Below are positions 7,261-14,091 of a DNA stretch of 64,000 nt, piece after piece. The notes beneath the pieces are model-generated. The model saw only the letters and a program-made list of their open reading frames with translations. It searched no databases and was not told the origin of the DNA. This DNA is from Curtobacterium sp. ISL-83 (GTDB taxonomy: Bacteria > Actinomycetota > Actinomycetes > Actinomycetales > Microbacteriaceae). A program made the position numbers and the translations under genes. How positions within the stretch are numbered: the stretch's first letter is position 1; each line of letters begins with the position of its first letter. Where the stretch lies: assembly GCF_018613895.1 (NCBI RefSeq), contig NZ_JAGGPH010000013.1, forward strand, positions 124,001 through 188,000. Reading direction: 5' to 3'.

Positions 7261-7863
7261 TCACGGACCGAGGCGGCGTCCCCGGACGTCGTCTTCGCTC
7301 CGGCTGGCGCGTAGGCCGTGGTCCAGGAACGCGATCAGCCAGGCGAAGCTGGCGTCCACGTCCGTCGCCATCTGGAAGCCGTCCGAGGCCTCCAGGGTCG
7401 CGAAGCCGTGGACCGTGCTCCGGATGACGCGGAGCGCGTGGACCTCGTCGGCCGGGTCGAGTGCGTACCCGCGGAGCGCGGCGGCGAAGGACGCCAGCGT
7501 GCGGTCCATCGCCGCGGTGAGCGGGTCGTCGTCAGCCCCCCGGCGGACACCGAGCGTGGCGGAGTAGCGGCCGGGGTGCTCCTGCACGTACCGCCGGACC
7601 ATCAGCGCCATCGCCTCGAGGGCGTCCCGGCCGGCCCTCCCCTGCATCGCGTCGCGCAACGCGTCGCCGAGTTCCGTGGCGGCGAGGACCGCGACCCGCC
7701 GGACGAGGTCGGGGAGTCCGTCGACGTGCTTGTACAGCGACGGCGCCTTCACCCCGAGCCGCTCGGCGACGACGCTCATGCTCAGCTGGGCGAGCCCGAT
7801 CTCGTCGGCGAGCGCCGCGGCGGCTTCGGTCACGGACGCGGCCGTCAACCCGGCCCTAGGCAC
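7261..7863 (-). CDS. TetR family regulator with a C-terminal WHG-type domain
   Basis: 200 residues from a GTG start. The helix-turn-helix is compact: LTAASVTEAAAALADEIGLA, then MSVVAERLGVKAPSLYKHV. The rest, with YSATLGVRR and HALRVIRSTVHGFATLE, resembles the TetR C-terminal domain found in many actinobacterial regulators. The start codon overlaps the last eight bases of the upstream hydrolase gene, so the two form one operon read on the minus strand. The regulator probably binds the long inverted repeat in front of that operon and so controls itself. Confidence 0.88.
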   Translation of the reverse strand: MPRAGLTAASVTEAAAALADEIGLAQLSMSVVAERLGVKAPSLYKHVDGLPDLVRRVAVLAATELGDALRDAMQGRAGRDALEAMALMVRRYVQEHPGRYSATLGVRRGADDDPLTAAMDRTLASFAAALRGYALDPADEVHALRVIRSTVHGFATLEASDGFQMATDVDASFAWLIAFLDHGLRASRSEDDVRGRRLGP

Positions 7864-8710
7864 GGTGGCCCTCGGCGGACTGCGGCAGGGTCCGGCGGAG
7901 GAACGGCAGGACCAGCTCGACGACTTCGTGCGGCGTCTCGGTGTGCGGGTAGTGGCCGGCGCCGTCGATGACCGCGACCTCGCCGATGCCCTCGGGGAGG
8001 TCGCGCAGGATCCGCTCCGCCTCGGCCCGCGGGTCCGCCCAGTCCGGGTCGGCACTGCCCTCGATGATGAGGACGGGGCAGCGCACCTCGGCCAGGCTCA
8101 CCCCCGCATCGGCCGGCGAGGTCCTGGTCATCGACCGGAGGACGGCCATGCGTTCCGGCTGGCCCAGGGTCGTCGCGAAGCGGTTCCGCTCCGTTTCCCA
8201 GTCGGAGGGCTTCGTCGGGATGGCGAGGTCCAGGTACGCCAGCCAACCGGCGAGGCTGCCGGCGAGCATGACCTTCGCGAGCTGGAAGGTGCCGGCACGG
8301 TGGCGGGCGTTCCGCACCAGACCGACGAGGTCGACGTCCTGCTTGCGGGTGAACGGTGCGAGCTCGACGATGCCGGTGACGACGTCGGGAGCCGAAGCAG
8401 CTGCGATCGTCGCCGCACCCCCGCTCATCGACTGGCCGACGATCACCGCGGGACCGCCGAGGTGCCGGACGAGCGCGACGAGGTCACTCGCGATGTCGCC
8501 GCGCGTGTAGCTCGGCCACCCGGTGCTCGAGTCCCCGCAGCCGCGGACGTCGACGTTGGCGACGCGGTACCCGGCGGCGACGAGTTCAGGGACGACGAAC
8601 CGGTAGGAGTGGCGGCTGTCGCCCATCCCGTGTGCCAGGACGACGAGCGGGCCGTCCCCGGTGAGGTCGTAGGCGAGCGTTCCCTCGTCGAGTTGCAGGT
8701 GTTCCAGCAT
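7856..8710 (-). CDS. Alpha/beta hydrolase
   Basis: 284 residues. PLVVLAHGMGDSRHSYR holds the oxyanion loop, VIVGQSMSGGAATIAA holds the nucleophile elbow (G-x-S-x-G, with QSM), LIIEGSADPDW carries the acid and GAGHYPHTE the catalytic histidine. The substrate is unknown; an ester, lactone or epoxide is possible. The ATG at 8710 is preceded by GGAGGCGACC. An earlier ATG would lie within the operator palindrome and lacks a ribosome site. The gene is the first of a two-gene operon with its own TetR regulator. Confidence 0.88.
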   Translation of the reverse strand: MLEHLQLDEGTLAYDLTGDGPLVVLAHGMGDSRHSYRFVVPELVAAGYRVANVDVRGCGDSSTGWPSYTRGDIASDLVALVRHLGGPAVIVGQSMSGGAATIAAASAPDVVTGIVELAPFTRKQDVDLVGLVRNARHRAGTFQLAKVMLAGSLAGWLAYLDLAIPTKPSDWETERNRFATTLGQPERMAVLRSMTRTSPADAGVSLAEVRCPVLIIEGSADPDWADPRAEAERILRDLPEGIGEVAVIDGAGHYPHTETPHEVVELVLPFLRRTLPQSAEGHRA

Positions 8711-8721
8711 GGTCGCCTCCG

Positions 8722-8760
8722 TGGCTATTGGTGTTAGCCATAAGCTAATCCCAATAGCCA
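8722..8760. promoter_or_regulatory. 39-bp inverted repeat, likely TetR operator
   Basis: The outer arms TGGCTATTGG (8722-8731) and CCAATAGCCA (8751-8760) match perfectly, and the inner TTAGC/GCTAA arms match as well. The element is A+T-rich against a very G+C-rich background and lies 12 bases upstream of the hydrolase start codon, just behind its ribosome site. It probably overlaps the promoter, and the TetR regulator encoded by the second gene is the obvious candidate to bind it. Confidence 0.75.
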
Positions 8761-8789
8761 CGCCCTGTCAACAGGTTCTCGGACGCGGG

Positions 8790-9209
8790 TCATGCGATCC
8801 GGACGAAGGAGCGGAGTGGCTGCGGTGCGACGTCGTGCGTCTCGGTGAAGCCACGGGACTCGTAGAAAGCCCGCTGGGCCGGTTCCGCATCGGTGAGCAG
8901 GACGACCTGGCGGATGTCCGCCGTCCGCCGCAGGACCTCGTCCAGCAGCGCTCCGCCCACACCGGTCCTCTGGACGGCCGGGTCCACGAGGACGTCCTGG
9001 ACGTAGGCGATCGTCAGGCCGTCGGAGATCGCGCGCGCGAGACCGACCAGGGCACCCTCGTCGGTCCTGGCGACGAGCACGAGCTGGGACGCCGCCACCG
9101 CAGCGACGAGCCGGTCCGGGTCACGGGTGTACGCGGTCCACCCGACGGAGGCGTACAACCGGAGCAGTTCATCGCGCGCGGGGCGCTCGGCCGTCACGGA
9201 GCAGGGCAT
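8790..9209 (-). CDS. GNAT family N-acetyltransferase, short form
   Basis: 139 residues. YVQDVLVDPAVQRTGVGGALLDEVL is the acetyl-CoA loop (Q-R-T-G-V-G), followed by LLTDAEPAQRAFYESRGFTE. This is the compact single-domain GNAT often seen in Gram-positive bacteria, resembling YvbK-type or aminoglycoside-acetyltransferase-like proteins. The substrate is unknown. GAGACT six bases before the ATG could be a -10 for a leaderless transcript. Confidence 0.83.
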   Translation of the reverse strand: MPCSVTAERPARDELLRLYASVGWTAYTRDPDRLVAAVAASQLVLVARTDEGALVGLARAISDGLTIAYVQDVLVDPAVQRTGVGGALLDEVLRRTADIRQVVLLTDAEPAQRAFYESRGFTETHDVAPQPLRSFVRIA

Positions 9210-9244
9210 GCGGCCAGTCTCGCAGCCCCGTCGCGCGGGGGTGA

Positions 9245-9433
9245 CTAGTCGGTCTCGGGGTCGAGGTCCGGGTCGAGCGGCACCGGACGCTCGTCGTCGG
9301 GGAACACCTCGTCGTCGCCGTCGTCGTCGATGGGCAGGTCGTCCGGGTCGTGGACGACCGGGGCCGGTTCGTAGTCCGTGTCCTGCGCCTCGCGGAAGTC
9401 GTCGAGGTCGCCGTCGTTCGTCGCGTTGCTCAT
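9245..9433 (-). CDS. Small acidic hypothetical protein
   Basis: 62 residues, starting MSNATNDGDLDDF, with close to half aspartate, glutamate or proline and no hydrophobic segment. It is probably disordered in solution. The ATG lies seven bases after TAGGGT (9441-9446, minus strand), a clear leaderless signal, and that is the main reason for accepting it as a gene. I do not recognise the family. Confidence 0.6.
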   Translation of the reverse strand: MSNATNDGDLDDFREAQDTDYEPAPVVHDPDDLPIDDDGDDEVFPDDERPVPLDPDLDPETD

Positions 9434-9529
9434 GGGCCGGACCCTAGGCCGCAACCGCCCGGAGGGCACGGGTGATCAGGATCTCCGGAGGGTCCTCGCC
9501 GCGGCGACCCAGCCCGTACATTGAGCAGC

Positions 9530-10417
9530 ATGCGCATCGCCATCACCGGGGGAACCGGGTTCGTCGGACGTCACCTCGCCGAGCGGTACGCCGCGGAGGA
9601 CGTGGTCGTCGTCTCGCGGAGCACCGGGGTGGAGATCGACGACGTGGACGCCCTCACCGCGGCCTTCGCCGGGGTCGAGGTCGTCGCGCACTGCGCCGGC
9701 ATCAACCGCGAGATCGGCGAGCAGACGTTCGACCGGGTGCACGTCCAGGGCACCGCTGCGGTGCTCGAGGCAGCGCGCCTCGCGGGTGTCCGGAAGGTGG
9801 TACTCCTCAGCTTCCTCCGCGCCCGTCCCGGCTCCGGCTCGCCGTACCACGAGACGAAGTGGCAGGCGGAGGAGATGGTCCGCTCCTCCGGCCTCGACTA
9901 CACGATCCTCAAGGCCGGCATGATCTACGGGCACGGGGACCACCTCGTCGACCACCTCAGCCACACGGTGCAGACCGTGCCCGTGTTCGCCTCGGTCGGG
10001 CTCCGCGAGAAGACCATCAGCCCCATCCCGGTCGCCGAGCTCGTCGACGTGCTCGTCGCGGCACTCGACGGTCGGCTCAGCCGGCAGACCGTCGCCGTCC
10101 GCGGCGGCGAGACCCTGCTGCTCAGCGATGCCGTCCGCCGGGTCGCGCGTGTGGTGGACCGGCGCGTGGTCGTCTTCCCCGCGCCGGTGTGCGCGCACCG
10201 GGCCCTCGGGCAGGTGACGGAGTGGACCATGAAGGTGCCCCTCGTCACGAAGGCACAGGTCCGGATGCTCGCCGAGGGCGTCACGGAGGCCGTGCAACCG
10301 GCCGGCGAGTTGCCCGCGGACCTCGCACCCCGGCTCCGGTTCGACGAGGACCAGATCCGCGCGGCGCTCCCGCCCCGTGGGGGCTTCACCTGGCGGGACC
10401 TCCGGCTCAGCCGCTGA
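9530..10417 (+). CDS. NAD(P)H-binding SDR-like protein, complex I NDUFA9-like
   Basis: 295 residues, opening MRIAITGGTGFVGRHLAERY, with the T-G-G-T-G-F-V-G dinucleotide motif. VVAHCAGIN, the stretch VLLSFLRARPGSGSPYHETK and YTILKAGMIYGHGD follow the atypical SDR family that includes NDUFA9-like and ubiquinone-biosynthesis-associated reductases. Y-x-x-x-K is present as YHETK. The product reaction is not known. TACATT seven bases before the ATG marks a leaderless start; a TTG three codons earlier is less likely. It is convergent with sufU, with a hairpin between them. Confidence 0.82.
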   Translation: MRIAITGGTGFVGRHLAERYAAEDVVVVSRSTGVEIDDVDALTAAFAGVEVVAHCAGINREIGEQTFDRVHVQGTAAVLEAARLAGVRKVVLLSFLRARPGSGSPYHETKWQAEEMVRSSGLDYTILKAGMIYGHGDHLVDHLSHTVQTVPVFASVGLREKTISPIPVAELVDVLVAALDGRLSRQTVAVRGGETLLLSDAVRRVARVVDRRVVVFPAPVCAHRALGQVTEWTMKVPLVTKAQVRMLAEGVTEAVQPAGELPADLAPRLRFDEDQIRAALPPRGGFTWRDLRLSR

Positions 10418-10457
10418 CCGCTCCTGACCGGCGGACCGATCCGTCGCGGGCCAGCCA

Positions 10458-10477
10458 GCCGTCCGCGAACGGACGGC
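10458..10477. terminator. Bidirectional terminator hairpin
   Basis: GCCGTCCG-CGAA-CGGACGGC is a perfect eight-base stem with a four-base loop, between the convergent NAD-binding gene and sufU. No T-tract follows, which is common for terminators at this G+C content. Confidence 0.65.
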
Positions 10478-10506
10478 CGACGCGCGGACGTGCGCCGGGC
10501 CTCCCG

Positions 10507-10959
10507 TCAGCGCGCAGCGGCGACCGCCTGCCGGACGGCCGTCTCGGCGGCGACCCAGGCGAGCATCGCGCACTTCACGCGCATCACGAACTTCGAGACC
10601 CCGTGGAAGGCGACCAGGTCCTCGAGGACGTCCTCGTCCGGCTCGCCGACACCGCGCGAGCGCATCATCTCGCGGAAGGACTCGCTGACGGCGAGGAGTT
10701 CGGGGACCGTCCGGCCCGGCGCCATGTCGGTCAGCACCGACGCGGACGCCATCGAGATCGAGCACCCGTCGCCCTGCCAGCCGAGTTCCGCGATCCGGTC
10801 GGTGCCCGGCTCGAGCCGCACCCGCACGGTGATCTCGTCGCCGCACGTCGGGTTCCGTTCGAAGTGCTCCGCGTCGGCGTGCGCGAGCGGGCCGTCACCG
10901 TGGCGGGCCTTGGCGTGGTCGAGGATCACCTGCTGGTACAGGCTGTCGAGGGAGTTCAC
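10507..10959 (-). CDS. sufU: SUF system sulfur-transfer/scaffold protein SufU
   Basis: 150 residues with all zinc ligands of the SufU family: C39 and D41 in NPTCGDE, C66 in GDGCSIS and C130 in VKCAML. SufU accepts the persulfide from SufS and passes sulfur to the SufBCD assembly complex. Its GTG start overlaps the sufS stop as GTGA, so it is the downstream partner in a two-gene operon. sufB, sufC and sufD are not in this window, so they must be located elsewhere if present. Confidence 0.93.
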   Translation of the reverse strand: MNSLDSLYQQVILDHAKARHGDGPLAHADAEHFERNPTCGDEITVRVRLEPGTDRIAELGWQGDGCSISMASASVLTDMAPGRTVPELLAVSESFREMMRSRGVGEPDEDVLEDLVAFHGVSKFVMRVKCAMLAWVAAETAVRQAVAAAR

Positions 10960-12257
10960 GCGTCCGCTCCGAAGTAGGCGCGGATCTCGCTGACGGCCTG
11001 CACGAACCGGTCCACGTCCTGCTCGGTCGTGTACACGTACGTGCTCGCGCGGGTCGACGCCGTCAACCCGAGCCGGCGGTGCAGGGGCTGGGCGCAGTGG
11101 TGGCCGGACCGGACCGCGATGCCCTGGGCGTCGAGGTACTGGGCGACGTCGTGCGCGTGCACGCCGTCGACGTCGAAGGACGCGAGCCCGGACCGAGGCA
11201 CGTCGGCTGGCGGGCCGACGACCCGGATGCCGGGGACGGCGGCGAGACCGACGAGCATCCGCCGGGCGAGGGACTCCTCGTGGGCGCGCACCCGCTCCAT
11301 GCCGATCGCCTGCAGGTACCGGACGGCCTCGGCGAGGGCGATCGCCTGGGACACCGGCTGCGTGCCGGCCTCGAACCGCTCGGGTGCCGGCATGAACTCC
11401 GACGACTCCATCGTCACGGTCGTGATCATCGAGCCGCCGGTGCGGAACGGCGGCAGCGCGTTGAGGAGCTCCGAGCGGCCCCAGAGGACGCCGATGCCGT
11501 TCGGGCCGAGCATCTTGTGCCCCGAGAACGCCGCGAAGTCGACCCCGAGCTGCTCGACGTCGAGAGGGCGGTGCGGTGCCGACTGACAGGCGTCGAGGAC
11601 GGTCAGGGCGCCGTGGGCCCTGGCTGCCGCGACGACCGCGGCCACCGGCGCGACCATGCCGGTGACGTTGCTCACGTGGGCGAACGCGACGATCCGCGTC
11701 CGGGGGCCGATGACCGCTTCGGCGTCCGCTGCGGTCCAGGTGCCGTCGTCCGCGACGGGGACCCACCGCAGGACCGCGCCCGTGAGCGCCGCCAGCTCCT
11801 GCCAGGGGACGAGGTTCGCGTGGTGCTCGGCCTCGGTGACGACGATCTCGTCGCCGGGCTCCAGTCGGAAGCGTGCCGCGTCGACGCCGCCCCGCCCACG
11901 ACTGGCGTTCGCGATGCCGTAAGCGACGAGGTTGAGGGCGTCCGTGGCGTTCGCGGTCCAGACCACCTCGGCCGGGTCGGCGGCACCGATGAACTGCGCC
12001 ACCGTCGCGCGCGCTTCCTCGTAGGCGTCGGTGCTCAGGGCGGCCAGCGTGTGGGCGCCGCGGTGGACGGCAGCGTTGTCGTGCTCGAGGAACCGGCGCT
12101 CGGCGTCGAGGACCTGCACGGGCCGCTGCGCGGTCGCCCCGGAGTCGAGGTAGGCCAGCGGCTGCCCGTTCACGTCCTGCTGGAGGATCGGGAAGTCCGC
12201 CCGGATGCGCTCGACCTCGGTCTCGGTGAGCGGCTGGTTCGGTGCCACGACGGTCAC
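10956..12257 (-). CDS. sufS: Cysteine desulfurase SufS
   Basis: 433 residues of the class V aminotransferase fold. The PLP lysine is K248 in FSGHKMLGPNG, PLP-contacting residues appear in EAEHHANLVPW and VLDACQSAPH, and the persulfide-forming cysteine is C388 in VRSGHHCAQP. The RSGHHCAQP form marks the group II (SufS/CsdA) enzymes. It takes sulfur from L-cysteine and hands it to SufU. The GTG-like start at 12257 has a strong AGGAGGAC ribosome site. A perfect 12-base palindrome lies about 50 bases upstream. Confidence 0.95.
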   Translation of the reverse strand: MTVVAPNQPLTETEVERIRADFPILQQDVNGQPLAYLDSGATAQRPVQVLDAERRFLEHDNAAVHRGAHTLAALSTDAYEEARATVAQFIGAADPAEVVWTANATDALNLVAYGIANASRGRGGVDAARFRLEPGDEIVVTEAEHHANLVPWQELAALTGAVLRWVPVADDGTWTAADAEAVIGPRTRIVAFAHVSNVTGMVAPVAAVVAAARAHGALTVLDACQSAPHRPLDVEQLGVDFAAFSGHKMLGPNGIGVLWGRSELLNALPPFRTGGSMITTVTMESSEFMPAPERFEAGTQPVSQAIALAEAVRYLQAIGMERVRAHEESLARRMLVGLAAVPGIRVVGPPADVPRSGLASFDVDGVHAHDVAQYLDAQGIAVRSGHHCAQPLHRRLGLTASTRASTYVYTTEQDVDRFVQAVSEIRAYFGADA

Positions 12258-12308
12258 GGTCTGTCCTCCTGGTGTCGCCGTCGGGGCGACCAGTCCATGG
12301 TGGTCGTT

Positions 12309-12320
12309 GTTCCCGGGAAC
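12309..12320. promoter_or_regulatory. Palindrome GTTCCCGGGAAC upstream of sufS
   Basis: A perfect 12-base dyad in the sufS leader or promoter region. It does not resemble the SufR sites known to me from mycobacteria, so any regulator is unknown. It may also be chance in a G+C-rich background. Confidence 0.3.
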
Positions 12321-12380
12321 GTCCAGTCGGTGCCGGTCCGGGCGCGGCCACGGGCGCCGGTCACGGCCTGGGTCCGGGAC

Positions 12381-12599
12381 TCAGTCCTTGTGGTGGCCCA
12401 GGCGCTCGTCCGCGGCCTTCCGGGCCTGCTCGACCTTGTCGGCGTGCTTGCCGCCGGTCGCCTTGTTCACCGCGTCCGCGACGCCGCCGAGGATCTTGTC
12501 GCTGATGTTCGCGGCCTGCTCGCTCTGCAGGACGTCCTGGACCTTCGCGCTCTTCAGCAGGTCCTGTGCCTTCTTGGTGATGTCGTCGAATCCGGCCAC
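12381..12599 (-). CDS. Small helical protein, MT0933/Rv0909 antitoxin-like
   Basis: 72 residues, starting from GTG with a GAGGAGC ribosome site. The sequence is charged and helical: FDDITKKAQDLLKSAKVQDV, then SDKILGGVADAVNKATGGKH and ADKVEQARKAADERLG. The KATGGKHADKVEQ segment resembles the MT0933-like antitoxin family common in actinobacteria. No toxin gene is adjacent, so a toxin-antitoxin role is doubtful; a stress or DNA-associated small protein is an alternative. Confidence 0.65.
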   Translation of the reverse strand: MAGFDDITKKAQDLLKSAKVQDVLQSEQAANISDKILGGVADAVNKATGGKHADKVEQARKAADERLGHHKD

Positions 12600-12726
12600 G
12601 GTGCGGCTCCTCGTCGTCGTGCGGCGCCGGGTGCGCCGCGTGTGGCGCCGATGCTAGGCGGGTCGACGTCGGGTCACCCGTGAGTCGGACCGGGAGGCGC
12701 GGCGGACGGTCCGGGGGAAGCCCCGG

Positions 12727-14010
12727 TCACGCCATCTGGGCACTCCGCCGACGGGCCAGCACGTACGACACCGCGACGGAACCCGAGACGGCGAGCAACG
12801 ACGGGATGAGGATCTCGGTCCCCTGTTGCGTGAACTCGACGACGAGCACGAGCGCGGTGAACGGCGCTCGCATCGTCGTCGCGAGGAACGCGGCGGCCCC
12901 GACGAACGCGAAGGCCGCCAGGCTCGGTCCGTCCGCGGGCCAGAGGAGCAGCCAGGCACCACCGAGGGCTCCCCCGGCGGCCGACCCGATGGCGATCGAC
13001 GGGGTCAGCGTGCCACCGACCGCCCCGGCACCGATCGTCGCCGAGGTCGTGATCGTCCGGATCACGGCCAGCAGCAGGAGCAGGACGACGGGCGAGAGAC
13101 CGGCGATCGCGGAGTCGTCCAACGAGGTGTTCATCGCGACCAGCCCGAGGGCGCGTCCGTTGCCGAGCACCTGCGGGAACGGCACCGCGATCAGCCCGAC
13201 CATCGCGAACACGACGGGCAGCACGACGAGCAGCCGCCACCCCTTGGGCGCCAGGCTCTGCAGCCGGTTCGTGAGCTTGACGAAACCCACCCCCGCGAAC
13301 CCCAGCACCGGCCCGACCAGGACCGCCCAGACGAGCAGCGAGTTCGACATGTGCATGGCCGGCACGTCGTAGAGCACCTCGTCCGGGATGACCAGGCGCG
13401 CGGTGAACGCGGCGATCGCACTCGTGGCGAACGCCGGTAGGGCGGTGGCGAAGGTGAGCTCGCCGAGCAGGACCTCGACGGCGAACAGCGCCCCGCCGAG
13501 CGGGACGTCGTAGACCGCGGCGAGACCGGCTGCGGCTCCGCACGCGACGAGGATCCGCGTCTCCCGGACGGACAGTCCTGCCCGGGCGGTCACGAGCTGG
13601 GCGAGCCACGCCCCGACCTCGCGAGGAGCGACCTCCTTACCGATCGACGCCCCGAGCCCGACGGCCAGGATCTGCACGCCGGCGTTCGCGACGGTCGCGA
13701 CAGCGGGCATCCGCTTGCCGCCGACCGCCGCCGGGACCGAGACGACGGGGCGGCCCCACCGGCGGAGGGCCCACCAGGCGAGCCCGGTCAGGACACCGGC
13801 CGCGACGAGCGCCAGGAACCGGTTCCACCCGGACGGCGCGTCGGCGGCCTCGATGTGGCCACCGAACGGTGACCCGAAGGCGACGAACTGGATGAGCTGC
13901 AGGGCGAGCCAGACGGCGATCCCGGCGACGCCGCCGGCGACGCCGACCAGCCCGGTGACGACGGCGAGCCGCAGTGCCCACACGGGCGTGGCGTGACCGG
14001 AGCGCTGCAC
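12727..14010 (-). CDS. ClC-type chloride channel/antiporter
   Basis: 427 residues with about ten to twelve membrane segments. The selectivity-filter region GASIGKEVAPRE keeps the gating glutamate of the G-K/R-E-x-P signature, and GAGAVGGTLTPSIAIGSAAGG corresponds to the second filter segment. MRAPFTALVLVVEFT matches the conserved ClC segment near helix Q. With the glutamate present it could be an H+/Cl- exchanger. TAGGGT lies seven bases before the GTG start (14018-14023, minus strand), so the message is probably leaderless. Confidence 0.9.
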   Translation of the reverse strand: MQRSGHATPVWALRLAVVTGLVGVAGGVAGIAVWLALQLIQFVAFGSPFGGHIEAADAPSGWNRFLALVAAGVLTGLAWWALRRWGRPVVSVPAAVGGKRMPAVATVANAGVQILAVGLGASIGKEVAPREVGAWLAQLVTARAGLSVRETRILVACGAAAGLAAVYDVPLGGALFAVEVLLGELTFATALPAFATSAIAAFTARLVIPDEVLYDVPAMHMSNSLLVWAVLVGPVLGFAGVGFVKLTNRLQSLAPKGWRLLVVLPVVFAMVGLIAVPFPQVLGNGRALGLVAMNTSLDDSAIAGLSPVVLLLLLAVIRTITTSATIGAGAVGGTLTPSIAIGSAAGGALGGAWLLLWPADGPSLAAFAFVGAAAFLATTMRAPFTALVLVVEFTQQGTEILIPSLLAVSGSVAVSYVLARRRSAQMA

Positions 14011-14047
14011 GGGACCAACCCTAGCGAGCGCGCCGGGGCCGTCACGT

Positions 14048-14058
14048 GCCTCCCGTCC
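14048..14058. repeat. GCCTCCCGTCC element (half copy)
   Basis: This is the reverse complement of the dispersed GGACGGGAGGC word, without a partner arm nearby. It lies between the ClC start and the 3' end of the alpha-galactosidase gene, where it could belong to the latter's terminator. Confidence 0.45.
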
Positions 14059-14091
14059 TGCGGTGGGACCGCCGCTGCCGTCAGCGCTCCG

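Noticed and set aside
10499-10508. GCCTCCCGTC at the sufU stop as a functional hairpin
   Set aside because: A single half copy overlapping the stop codon, with no partner arm; noted only as a fragment of the dispersed word.
12381-12599. Toxin-antitoxin pair
   Set aside because: The small protein resembles an antitoxin-like family, but no toxin gene lies on either side.
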